Made by a program: the position numbers and the translations under genes. This document shows positions 23,262 through 30,549 of a stretch of 39,326 bases of DNA, piece after piece. Origin of the DNA: Candidatus Woesearchaeota archaeon (GTDB taxonomy: Archaea > Nanobdellota > Nanobdellia > Woesearchaeales > GW2011-AR9); NCBI GenBank assembly GCA_018657475.1, contig JABHXC010000011.1:1-39326 (forward strand), in the 5' to 3' direction. How positions within the stretch are numbered: the first letter of the stretch is position 1; each line of letters starts with the position of its first letter. The notes below the pieces were generated by a model. The model saw only the letters and a list, made by a program, of their open reading frames with translations, was not told where the DNA came from and did not search any database.

Positions 23262-24185
23262 ATGATACGAAAAAGCCTCAAAGAATGCCCGGAATGTGGC
23301 AGTAGTGATATTTTTAGAAATACTGATAAAGGTGAAACTCTCTGTCGGACTTGTGGATTAGTTATTGAAGACAGAATGGTTGATTTCAGCCAGGAATGGA
23401 GAGATTTCCAAGATGATAGTGGTCCAAGTAAGAGAAGATCTGGTGCACCAACTTCACATACACAATTTGATCAAGGATTAGGAACAGAAATAGGTTCTAC
23501 ATCAGATTTTTACAAATTAGGTTCAGACAAAGATAGGGATAAATTTTTTAGATTAAGAAAGTGGAACATTAGAATATCTACTGCTATTGAAAGAAATCTT
23601 AAAGTGGCTTTAGCAGAATTGAAAAGAGTAAGTTCTTTTTTGAAGTTACCTAAATCTGTTGAAGAAGAAGCAGCAAGAATTTACAGATTAGCTGTACAGA
23701 AAGGTTTAGTTCGTGGTAGAAGTATGGAATCAGTTGTTGCAGGAGCATTATATGCTGCTTGTAGAAGACATGAAGTCCCTAGAACTCTTGATGAAATGGG
23801 AGAAGCTTCTGGTATTGAAAAGAAAGAAATTGGAAGAACTTACAGATTCGTGACCCGGGAGTTAGGTATTAGCATTAAACCATCTAATCCTGCAGATTAT
23901 ATTCCTAGATTTGCATCTGCTTTAAAATTATCAGCTGAAACACAATCTAGATCTGTTGAAATTCTAGAAATGGCTAGAGAAGTTGAATTAACTTCAGGTA
24001 GAGGTCCAACAGGAATTGCAGCTGCTGCATTGTATGTTAGTTCTCTTTTGCATGGGGAGAAACGGACTCAAAGAGAAGTTGCTGACGTTGCTGGTGTTAC
24101 AGAAGTTACTATCAGAAATCGATACAAAGAACTGATCAAAAGGTTAAACTTAACTAAACAAGTTGAGAAAACTAAGAAGAAATAG
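23262..24185 (+). CDS. tfb: Transcription initiation factor B (TFB, archaeal TFIIB)
   Basis: A 307-residue general transcription factor that bridges TBP-DNA and RNA polymerase. The N-terminal zinc ribbon has Cys9, Cys12, Cys28 and Cys31 (CPECGSSD and CRTCGLVIED). The B-reader/linker contains EWRDFQDD and RSGAPTSHTQFDQGLGTEIG. Two cyclin-like repeats follow (about 110-195 and 205-300), with VVAGALYAACRRH and GIAAAALYVSSLLHG marking them and TQREVADVAGVTEVTIRNRYKE as the BRE-recognising helix-turn-helix. The start at 23262 is chosen from the GGTGAT ribosome site. The ParB-like gene follows after 26 bp with no obvious promoter. Confidence 0.97.
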   Translation: MIRKSLKECPECGSSDIFRNTDKGETLCRTCGLVIEDRMVDFSQEWRDFQDDSGPSKRRSGAPTSHTQFDQGLGTEIGSTSDFYKLGSDKDRDKFFRLRKWNIRISTAIERNLKVALAELKRVSSFLKLPKSVEEEAARIYRLAVQKGLVRGRSMESVVAGALYAACRRHEVPRTLDEMGEASGIEKKEIGRTYRFVTRELGISIKPSNPADYIPRFASALKLSAETQSRSVEILEMAREVELTSGRGPTGIAAAALYVSSLLHGEKRTQREVADVAGVTEVTIRNRYKELIKRLNLTKQVEKTKKK

Positions 24186-24211
24186 TTCTATTTTGATTGT
24201 TTAGATAGAAA

Positions 24212-24601
24212 ATGGTAGAGATTATATTCTTGGATTTGGATGCTGTGAAACTTTTTGGTTGGGAGGGGCAAAAATCAGATTTAGTTATAGATTCAATAAT
24301 TAGGGGAATTAATGCTGGTGATAATTTTCCAGCAGTTTATATAGAAAAAATTGATGATGAAAATTATCAATTAACACCAGATTATTATAAAGAAAGAAGC
24401 TGTCTTGATCCAGATGGTGGTCATAATCGGGCTGTAGGTCATTACATTGCAGGTAGACCTTTAAAGTGTTTTCTTGTTGGTAACTCAGAACGAAGAGAAG
24501 GTGTTAATATTAATATTATAGATACAATTATTACTGATGATAGGGAATTTGGTTTTTCTTTTTATGATCATTTTAAAAGAAAGGATCCAAACTATAGGTG
24601 A
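24212..24601 (+). CDS. Small ParB/sulfiredoxin-like domain protein
   Basis: A 129-residue protein. IIRGINAGDNFPAVYIEKIDDENYQLTPD followed by PDGGHNRAVGHYIAGRPLKCFLV resembles the ParB N-terminal/Srx fold, in which a DGxHR-A motif binds nucleotide (here D68-G-G-H-N-R-A74). ParB itself also has a DNA-binding helix-turn-helix, which is absent here, so a stand-alone CTPase- or kinase-like domain is the most that can be claimed. It sits between TFB and a tandem HIT protein, and its stop overlaps a possible GTG start of the latter. The partner and substrate are unknown. Confidence 0.6.
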   Translation: MVEIIFLDLDAVKLFGWEGQKSDLVIDSIIRGINAGDNFPAVYIEKIDDENYQLTPDYYKERSCLDPDGGHNRAVGHYIAGRPLKCFLVGNSERREGVNINIIDTIITDDREFGFSFYDHFKRKDPNYR

Positions 24602-24603
24602 AA

Positions 24604-25608
24604 ATGCAATTAACTCCTGAGATAAAGCAACAATTAGAAGCGCAGAAAGCGCAATGTATTTTTTGTAAACTTATTTCTGGAGAAATGGAAGCAAAGAAAG
24701 TATTTGAAGATAATGTTACTATTGCAATGATGGATATTAATCCTGCAATTAAAGGACATACATTGTTTATGTTAAAAGAACATTATCCTATTATGCCATA
24801 CATTCCTGCTGATGAATTTAAACATTATTTTGGATTAATTCCACAATTAAGTAAGGCTATTCAGAAAGCAATGGTCCGTACTGGAATGAACGTTTTTATT
24901 GCAAATGGTGGAGTGGCTGGACAGCAGTCTCCACATTTCTTATTTCATTTATTGCCTAGAGAAAATGGTGATGGGTTTCTTAACTTTTTATTTTCTGGTA
25001 AAGTTTCAACTCCCGGAGATAAAGTGAAAATGTTAGCAAATAATTTGCCTATCATGATGCAAAACCATTTTGGTAGAAATCCAGCATCTTGGCATTCAGG
25101 AGTAGGATTACGCCCTAACTATTTAGAAGATATGCCTAATGTGATTTATGAAGATGAACAAGTTCTTGCAATTGTACCTGAAAAAGGTGTTTCTGAAGGA
25201 CACATAGTAATATTTTCTAAAGTGGAAGAAAAAGATATTGGTAAATTATCAATTTCTGATAGTTCTCATTTATTTTATGTTGCTTCATTTGCTGCAACTG
25301 CCGTATTTGAAGGGTTAGGTGCACAAGGAACAAATATTATAGTGAAATCTGGGGTATCTGATGATAATCCTGAAGGAAAGTTATTAATTCATATTTTGCC
25401 GAGAATGCAAGGTGATGGTTTAGAAAAATTACATTGGCAACCTAAACAACCTTCTTATGATTTAGATTCTGTTGCTTCTAAGATTAAAGATAAAACGTGG
25501 GTAATAAAGTATTCTGAAGAAAAGATTGTTGATGAACCTGTTATTCTTGAAAAAGCTGATAATGAGATTGATCAGGCTATTTTAGCATTGCAACGCCCAA
25601 ATGTTTAA
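24604..25608 (+). CDS. Tandem HIT-domain protein with altered histidine triads
   Basis: A 334-residue protein with two histidine-triad domains (about residues 18-150 and 175-290). Domain 1 begins CIFCKLISGE, standard for HIT nucleotide hydrolases/transferases, and its triad reads PHFLFHLLPRENGDG. Domain 2 has NVIYEDEQVLAIVP and ends LLIHILPRMQGDG. In both, the middle histidine of HxHxH, the usual nucleophile, is Leu, and domain 2 also lacks the first His. The repeated LPR-x(2-3)-GDG suggests an internal duplication. It may bind nucleotides without hydrolysing them. A GTG at 24598 overlapping the previous stop is an alternative start. Confidence 0.8.
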   Translation: MQLTPEIKQQLEAQKAQCIFCKLISGEMEAKKVFEDNVTIAMMDINPAIKGHTLFMLKEHYPIMPYIPADEFKHYFGLIPQLSKAIQKAMVRTGMNVFIANGGVAGQQSPHFLFHLLPRENGDGFLNFLFSGKVSTPGDKVKMLANNLPIMMQNHFGRNPASWHSGVGLRPNYLEDMPNVIYEDEQVLAIVPEKGVSEGHIVIFSKVEEKDIGKLSISDSSHLFYVASFAATAVFEGLGAQGTNIIVKSGVSDDNPEGKLLIHILPRMQGDGLEKLHWQPKQPSYDLDSVASKIKDKTWVIKYSEEKIVDEPVILEKADNEIDQAILALQRPNV

Positions 25609-25654
25609 GTAATTACTTCAAATTTATCTTGTTGGTTTTAGATGTTCTAGAAAA

Positions 25655-26329
25655 ATGAATATGATTAGAAGAAAAAATTGGCATGACAAGAGATTAATGG
25701 CTTTGTCGAAAAGTTCAGAAGTGCAAGAACTTTCTAATTATTTGTCCAAACGGCTGAACATTTTACTTGATGAGAGAAATCTTTATGGAAAAGATTTGGC
25801 ACGAGTGGTACATCATGCAATGGATATTGCTGAAGGAACAGCAAGTGGATCTATTTCAAAAATAAGATGTGCCGAGTTTATGATGTTTGGTTGGAATGAA
25901 CAAAATGTTAAAAAATATCTTGATAGAACTGCCATTATTTTTCATGCATTAGGTGTTGTAGCGGACGATGAATTGGTTGGAAAAGTTCAAGAATTTTATC
26001 CAAATTTTACTTATCCTCCCGATGTTGTTTTACCTGATTTTGAAGTCTCTCCAGAGCGTCATCCTAGTTATCTTAAAGTTTATGGTGGTTCATCTCGGAG
26101 ATTAGCAAAAAGATTAGGAAATCTTCGTTATGATAGTTTATCGCGTGTTATAGGGGATTTAGCAGAAGATCTTAATGAGCAAGCAGTAGCGGATAAAAGA
26201 AAAGATAGACCACAATTAGCAGGAAGATTAGAAGAAACTGTTAAACATCTTCAGCAAGCTCAATTGTCTCTTGAAGAAGCTTGGCGAATCTGTAAGCCTT
26301 ATATGGGGACAGAAAAAACTAAAAAATGA
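25655..26329 (+). CDS. Hypothetical soluble helical protein
   Basis: A 224-residue protein that I do not recognise. It is basic and predicted to be mostly helical. Residues 20-110 (LSNYLSKRLNILLDERNLYGKDLARVVHHAMDIAEG and AEFMMFGWNEQNVKKYLDR) have the spacing of a small helical bundle that could bind nucleic acid. Residues 150-190 (SRRLAKRLGNLRYDSLSRVIGDLAEDL) are amphipathic, and the last 40 form a probable coiled coil. No membrane segment or signal is seen. A weak TATA-like AATTTATC lies about 30 bp upstream, so it may be transcribed separately from the TFB group. A second ATG follows at 25661. Confidence 0.65.
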   Translation: MNMIRRKNWHDKRLMALSKSSEVQELSNYLSKRLNILLDERNLYGKDLARVVHHAMDIAEGTASGSISKIRCAEFMMFGWNEQNVKKYLDRTAIIFHALGVVADDELVGKVQEFYPNFTYPPDVVLPDFEVSPERHPSYLKVYGGSSRRLAKRLGNLRYDSLSRVIGDLAEDLNEQAVADKRKDRPQLAGRLEETVKHLQQAQLSLEEAWRICKPYMGTEKTKK

Positions 26330-26360
26330 CACTATCTGAAGATTTTTCGGAAGCATAATC

Positions 26361-26368
26361 TATATAAA
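26361..26368 (+). promoter_or_regulatory. TATA box of gatD
   Basis: TATATAAA is centred 25-26 bp before the ATG at 26390, predicting a leaderless mRNA. Confidence 0.62.
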
Positions 26369-26389
26369 TCTCATTCTTTTCTTATTGAT

Positions 26390-27673
26390 ATGTCAAAACC
26401 TGGTGATAGAGTAAAAGTTTCTGCAAAAGGACGTACTGAAGAAGGAATATTAATACCGTCTCCTGAAAAAGATGTTGTAATAATTAAATTAGATAATGGT
26501 TACAATATGGGTTTTAAGAAAAAAGATGTTAAAGAGATAAAAGTGCTTAAGAAAGGAGTTTCTTCTAAAACAGTAAAAAAGAAAATGGTTAAGAATAAAA
26601 GCTTGCCAACTATAGCTATCTTACACACTGGTGGGACTATTGCTTCTAAAGTAGATTACAGGACTGGTGGAGTGGCATCAGAATTTAGTCCAGAAGAATT
26701 AATATCATTATTTCCTGAATTATCTTCAATTGCTAATATTGAATCGGAATTAATTGCACAAATGTGGAGTGATGATTTGAGATTTTCTCACTTTACATTA
26801 ATTGCAAAAACTATTGAGAAGTATGTTAAGAAAGGTGTTGATGGAGTTATCATTGGTATTGGAACAGATAATTTGTCTGTTGCTTCAGCAGCTTTATCTT
26901 TTATAATTGAATCTTCACCAATACCAATTGTTTTTGTTGGTGCTCAAAGAAGTTCTGATCGAGGAAGTTCAGATGCTGCAATGAATTTAATTTGTGCTGC
27001 AGAATTTGCTAAATCTGATTTTGGTGGGGTTGCAATTTGTATGCATAATTCTTCTTCAGATAATTCTTGCGTTATTCTTCCTGCATGTAAAACATACAAA
27101 TTACATTCTTCTCGGAGAGATGCATTTCAAGCAATTAATGATTCTGCTTTAGCTTTAGTTGATTATAAAACTCGTAAAATCACTTGGAAGAAAAAGAAGT
27201 ATGTAAAAAGATCTGAAAAATTAGTTTTAAAATCTGGAATGGAAGATAAAGTTGGATTGTTAAAAGTTCATGTAAACATGCAACCTGAACAATTCTCTTT
27301 TTACAAAGGTTACAAAGGTTTAGTTATAGAAGGTACTGGGCTTGGTCACACTCCTGGACAAGTTCCTAATAATTTATGTAAAATTCATAAAAAGATTTAC
27401 CCTGCTATTAGGTCGTTAGTGGATTCTGGTTGTGTAGTTGTTATGACAACGCAATGTTTATTTGGATCTGTAAACATGAATGTTTATGATAAAGGTAGAG
27501 ATTTGCTAGAATTAGGTGTTATTTCTGGGAAAGATATGTTAGCGAACACCGCATTTGTGAAATTATCTTGGTTATTAGCTAATTATGCTAAAGATGTTAA
27601 AGAATTGGTTGGTAAAGATTTACGAGGAGAAATTAATTCTAACATATCATATGAGGAGGATTTTGTTAAATGA
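26390..27673 (+). CDS. gatD: Glutamyl-tRNA(Gln) amidotransferase subunit D
   Basis: A 427-residue protein. An N-terminal SH3-like domain (about 1-55, KPGDRVKVSAKGRTEEGILIPS) precedes the L-asparaginase-type glutaminase domain. ILHTGGTIASKVDYRTGGV (residues 77-95) holds the first catalytic Thr, GIGTDN (156-161) the Thr-Asp pair, and VGAQRSSDRGSSDAA and KLHSSRRDAF are typical of GatD. With GatE it converts misacylated Glu-tRNA(Gln) to Gln-tRNA(Gln), releasing ammonia from glutamine. GatE is not in the window. The first residue of the usual HGTDT motif is Ile here, which is atypical. The lipoprotein gene overlaps its end (ATGA). Confidence 0.93.
   Translation: MSKPGDRVKVSAKGRTEEGILIPSPEKDVVIIKLDNGYNMGFKKKDVKEIKVLKKGVSSKTVKKKMVKNKSLPTIAILHTGGTIASKVDYRTGGVASEFSPEELISLFPELSSIANIESELIAQMWSDDLRFSHFTLIAKTIEKYVKKGVDGVIIGIGTDNLSVASAALSFIIESSPIPIVFVGAQRSSDRGSSDAAMNLICAAEFAKSDFGGVAICMHNSSSDNSCVILPACKTYKLHSSRRDAFQAINDSALALVDYKTRKITWKKKKYVKRSEKLVLKSGMEDKVGLLKVHVNMQPEQFSFYKGYKGLVIEGTGLGHTPGQVPNNLCKIHKKIYPAIRSLVDSGCVVVMTTQCLFGSVNMNVYDKGRDLLELGVISGKDMLANTAFVKLSWLLANYAKDVKELVGKDLRGEINSNISYEEDFVK
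27655..27660 (+). promoter_or_regulatory. Strong Shine-Dalgarno site of the lipoprotein gene
   Basis: GGAGGA lies 9 bases before the ATG at 27670, inside the end of gatD. It contrasts with the leaderless first genes and shows that internal cistrons here use Shine-Dalgarno pairing. Confidence 0.65.
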
Positions 27674-27936
27674 GAATTGTTTTTGCTTTATTGTTGGTCG
27701 TTAGTGTTCTTTTAGTAGGTTGTACCACTGTTGTTCAAGTTGAAGAGCAATGTAATGTAGATAGTGATTGTATTGCAGCTACTTGTTGTCATGCATCTGC
27801 TGCAGTAAATGTTGATTATGCGCCTGATTGTGAGAACGCTATTTGTACTGCGGTCTGTGAACCTGGAACTTTAGATTGTGGACAGGGAAGTATAGCTTGT
27901 GTTAAGAATAAATGCTCCGTTGTTCTTAACGAGTAA
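27670..27936 (+). CDS. Small cysteine-rich lipoprotein
   Basis: An 88-residue exported protein. The hydrophobic N-terminus ends in the lipobox-like LLVGC (Cys18), so a lipid-anchored mature protein of about 70 residues is expected. The mature part contains nine further cysteines in the pattern CNVDSDCIAATCCHASA...DCENAICTAVC...DCGQGSIACVKNKC. This is an eight-cysteine-like arrangement seen in small secreted proteins whose Asn/Asp-rich CxxDxDC start is recurrent. It overlaps gatD by 4 bp with a strong ribosome site, but the functions appear unrelated. The role is unknown, and disulfide-stabilised surface binding is a guess. Confidence 0.75.
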   Translation: MRIVFALLLVVSVLLVGCTTVVQVEEQCNVDSDCIAATCCHASAAVNVDYAPDCENAICTAVCEPGTLDCGQGSIACVKNKCSVVLNE

Positions 27937-27941
27937 AAACA

Positions 27942-27949
27942 TTTAAATA
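27942..27949 (+). promoter_or_regulatory. TATA box of the 71-residue protein gene
   Basis: TTTAAATA is centred 26-27 bp before the ATG at 27972. Confidence 0.5.
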
Positions 27950-27971
27950 TTTCTTTTGTTTACTTACTCTT

Positions 27972-28187
27972 ATGTCTCGACTTTTTGTAGATCCAGTAGT
28001 AATTGATGATTATTTAAGAAGGGAGAGGAAAAAGCCAATTCAGGAAGAAATTCGAATACATGTTCCAATGCCTTATGGAAATCCAGAAGAGGATGAAAAA
28101 CGTGAGAAGCATCATTCAGGTGATTATAGGATTCCTCAAGATGATATTTATCGAGATGGTGTAACTATTATCTCTTTAGATGAATAA
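27972..28187 (+). CDS. Hypothetical 71-residue charged protein
   Basis: A small soluble protein with no family recognised. It is very rich in charged residues (RRERKKPIQEEIRIH; EEDEKREKHH), with a Pro/Gly-containing centre (VPMPYGNP) and an acidic C-terminus (ISLDE). There is no membrane segment. A TATA box at the leaderless distance supports the gene being real and separately transcribed. Low-complexity charge may mean a partly disordered protein or a small nucleic-acid-associated factor; neither is shown. Confidence 0.65.
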   Translation: MSRLFVDPVVIDDYLRRERKKPIQEEIRIHVPMPYGNPEEDEKREKHHSGDYRIPQDDIYRDGVTIISLDE

Positions 28188-28196
28188 TTTTAAATA
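28188..28196 (+). promoter_or_regulatory. TATA-like element of the repeat-protein gene
   Basis: TTTTAAATA is centred about 27-30 bp before the ATG at 28222. This supports that start over the TTG at 28210. Confidence 0.4.
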
Positions 28197-28221
28197 AAAT
28201 GTTAATTTTTTGAAGTTAAAA

Positions 28222-28542
28222 ATGGAAAGATTTTATTCGGAAAAAAGTTTTCAGATTTCAGATTTAGCTGCTTGTTATAAAGATAATATTACTCAGGATT
28301 CACTTTCTGATTATGATTCAAATCTTTCTTGTGATGTGGTTAACATTGTGCTGAAATTACTTTCTGACTGTGATCCAAATCTTTCTAGTGATACAGTTAA
28401 TACTGTACTGAGATTATCTTCTGAGTTTGATCCAAGTATTTCTTGTTGTGGGGATGAATCAGGGAGAAAAATCTCAAATGAAGATTTTGAAGCTCAATTA
28501 AATGAAATTGTGGTTTCTGATAGTTACTCTAGAAGTTTCTAG
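28222..28542 (+). CDS. Hypothetical protein with 19-residue tandem repeats
   Basis: A 106-residue acidic protein. The centre consists of two full 19-residue repeats, LSDYDSNLSCDVVNIVLKL and LSDCDPNLSSDTVNTVLRL, and the start of a third (SSEFDPSISC). The DNA repeats with a 57-bp period from 28303, so the repeats arose by recent in-frame duplication. Each unit looks like a loop (D-x-D-P-N-L-S) plus a short amphipathic helix (VVNIVLKL). No signal or membrane segment is visible. The function is unknown, and repeat-based protein binding is plausible. Confidence 0.6.
   Translation: MERFYSEKSFQISDLAACYKDNITQDSLSDYDSNLSCDVVNIVLKLLSDCDPNLSSDTVNTVLRLSSEFDPSISCCGDESGRKISNEDFEAQLNEIVVSDSYSRSF
28303..28440 (+). 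repeat. 57-bp tandem repeat, about 2.4 copies, inside a coding gene
   Basis: Units start at 28303, 28360 and 28417. Units 1 and 2 share blocks such as CTTTCTGA and AATCTTTCT and encode near-identical 19-residue peptides. The third is partial and more diverged. Confidence 0.65.
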
Positions 28543-28547
28543 GTAAA

Positions 28548-28556
28548 TTTTTAAAC
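28548..28556 (+). promoter_or_regulatory. TATA-like promoter of tRNA-Leu
   Basis: TTTTTAAAC is centred about 29 bp before the tRNA 5' end at 28581. Confidence 0.4.
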
Positions 28557-28580
28557 AAGTTCTTTTCTTATTTGTTTTAT

Positions 28581-28664
28581 GCGAGGGTGGCAGAGTGGTC
28601 AAATGCGCTAGGTTGAGGGCCTAGTCCCTTAGTGGGTGCGCGAGTTCAAACCTCGTCCCTCGCA
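28581..28664 (+). tRNA. tRNA-Leu (anticodon GAG)
   Basis: An 84-nt class II tRNA with a 7-bp acceptor stem GCGAGGG/CCCTCGC and discriminator A. The D arm contains AGTGGTCAAATGCGC, and the anticodon stem-loop CTAGG-TTGAGGG-CCTAG gives anticodon GAG. A long variable arm (TCCCTTAGTGGGTGC) marks tRNA-Leu, and the T arm is GCGAG-TTCAAAC-CTCGT. CCA is not encoded and no intron is seen. It would read CUC and CUU codons. Its 3' end lies 3 bp from the convergent glmS stop. Confidence 0.96.
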
Positions 28665-28666
28665 TT

Positions 28667-30433
28667 TTATTTAACTGTAACACTTTTGGCTAAATTTCTA
28701 GGTTTGTCTGGATCACAACCACGTAGAACTGCAAGTTGATAGGCAAGAATTTGTAACGGAACTATTTGACAAATAGAATTGAACTCTTCAGCCTCTCTAA
28801 CTTTAATGAAAAAGTCAAAAATTTCATTATTATTTGGGCCAATACCAATAATGTAACCTCCGCGACTTTTAAGTTCCATTGCATTACTTAATATTTGTTT
28901 TTCTGTACTTTCTGAGGTTAACACAATACAGGGAACTCCTTTTTCAATTAAAGCAATAGAACCGTGTTTTAACTCTCCTCCGGCAAAACCTTCAGCGTGA
29001 ATATAAGATGCTTCTTTAATTTTTAATGCTGCTTCTAACGCTGTTGCAAATTGATCTCCCCTACCAATAATGTAAAGATCTTTAGCATATTGTAATTTTT
29101 CTGCAACTTTTTTAACATGGTCTCTCGTTGATAATGATGTGAGATAATATATATGTTTAATTAAGTCGTTTAGTTTTTCTTTACCTTCATCATAACTTCC
29201 AGCAAGTGCATGGGCAAGTAATGTTAAGATGGAGACTTGTGATGTATAACTTTTTGTTGAAAGTACGGCGATTTCTGGACCTGCTTGTTGAAGTAAAGAG
29301 TGGTCAGATTCACGCATAAGTGAGGAGCCCATAACATTGACAATCGATAATACTTTTGCTCCTTTAATTTTTGCAACTTTAATTGCTTCTAACAGATCTG
29401 CAGTTTCTCCAGATTGTGAAACGGCAATGACTAAAGTTTCTGGAACAATAAAGTGCTGATAATTTGGAAATTCTGAAGCTAAACATACATTAACATGCAA
29501 TTTTGCTATACTGGAGAATTTGTAACTTGCAGCAAGACAAGCATGATATGCAGTTCCACACCCAATAAAATAAATTCCTTTGGCATTTTTAATCGACTCA
29601 GCAATTTCTTTTATTATTTCTGGATTTTGTTGCATGGCTTTAGTAACAACATCTGCTTGTTCTGTGATTTCTTTTAATAAAAAGTGTTCAAACTTTCCCT
29701 TTTTTGCTTGTTCAACATCCCAAGCAATTGTGTCTACCTGTCTGTTTACTTCTTCATTTGATTTTAGATTGGTTGTTTTTAAGTAACCTTTACCAATCTC
29801 AACAAAATCCCAATCATGCAAATACATAACTTTCTTAGTATATTGCAGAAATGCTGGAATGTCTGAAGCAACAAAAAATTCATTATCACCAACGCCAATG
29901 ACTAAAGGTGATTCTTTTCTAACAACTATCATTTTGTGATGATCTGAACTCATAACAATAATCGCAAAACTTCCTTCCAACTGGTGGACAGTTCTTTTTA
30001 CAGCAGCATTAAGATTATTTTCTTTTGTTAAATAAAATTGAATAAGATTAGGAATGATTTCTGTATCTGTTTCACTGGAAAACTTAAACCCTTCTTGTTT
30101 AAGAAAAAGACGTAACTCTTGATAGTTTTCAATGATTCCATTATGGATCACTGCGATTTTTTCATTATTGGATAAATGGGGATGGCTATTTTCTTTTGAA
30201 ACTCCACCATGTGTTGCCCATCTTGTGTGGCCCATGGCCATTTTACTTTGGTCTTGAGGGAGTTCTTTTAAAACTTCTTTCACCCTTCCAATATCTTTTT
30301 TTACAACAAGACCATTTTGTGTATTTATTACAACACCACAAGAATCGTAACCACGATATTCTAACGTTTCCAAACCATCTTTCACAATCTTTGCAGGAGA
30401 TTTGTCTCCATAGTAACTAATTATTCCACACAT
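28667..30433 (-). CDS. glmS: Glutamine-fructose-6-phosphate aminotransferase (isomerising)
   Basis: A 588-residue enzyme making glucosamine-6-phosphate from fructose-6-phosphate and glutamine, the first step to UDP-GlcNAc. The N-terminus MCGIISYYG exposes the catalytic Cys after Met removal. LEYRGYDSCG, GHTRWATHG and HNGIIENY form the class II amidotransferase site (residues 1-220). Two SIS domains follow (about 270-400 and 440-570), with GCGTAYHA, SQSGETADLL, SYTSQ and GRGDQFATALEAALKIKE. The C-terminal DKPRNLAKSVTVK is the standard GlmS end. The length is typical. Together with the GlmU-type gene at 12603-13331 it implies de novo UDP-GlcNAc synthesis. Confidence 0.96.
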   Translation of the reverse strand: MCGIISYYGDKSPAKIVKDGLETLEYRGYDSCGVVINTQNGLVVKKDIGRVKEVLKELPQDQSKMAMGHTRWATHGGVSKENSHPHLSNNEKIAVIHNGIIENYQELRLFLKQEGFKFSSETDTEIIPNLIQFYLTKENNLNAAVKRTVHQLEGSFAIIVMSSDHHKMIVVRKESPLVIGVGDNEFFVASDIPAFLQYTKKVMYLHDWDFVEIGKGYLKTTNLKSNEEVNRQVDTIAWDVEQAKKGKFEHFLLKEITEQADVVTKAMQQNPEIIKEIAESIKNAKGIYFIGCGTAYHACLAASYKFSSIAKLHVNVCLASEFPNYQHFIVPETLVIAVSQSGETADLLEAIKVAKIKGAKVLSIVNVMGSSLMRESDHSLLQQAGPEIAVLSTKSYTSQVSILTLLAHALAGSYDEGKEKLNDLIKHIYYLTSLSTRDHVKKVAEKLQYAKDLYIIGRGDQFATALEAALKIKEASYIHAEGFAGGELKHGSIALIEKGVPCIVLTSESTEKQILSNAMELKSRGGYIIGIGPNNNEIFDFFIKVREAEEFNSICQIVPLQILAYQLAVLRGCDPDKPRNLAKSVTVK

Positions 30434-30459
30434 GATTGTTGTTATTTTTTAGAAACTGT

Positions 30460-30470
30460 TATTTAAGTGT
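30460..30470 (-). promoter_or_regulatory. Probable TATA box of glmS
   Basis: CTTAAATAAC on the minus strand is centred about 32 bp from the ATG at 30433, giving a leader of a few bases. Confidence 0.4.
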
Positions 30471-30520
30471 TGTTAAACTTGAAAATGATTTTTTGAATCA
30501 GAGTTTTCTCATCCAAACTC

Positions 30521-30528
30521 TTATAAAT
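30521..30528 (+). promoter_or_regulatory. TATA box of the PAC2-family gene
   Basis: TTATAAAT is centred 25-26 bp before the ATG at 30550. It argues for that ATG and against the TTG at 30544. Confidence 0.58.
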
Positions 30529-30549
30529 CTTTACTTCATTTAATTGGTA

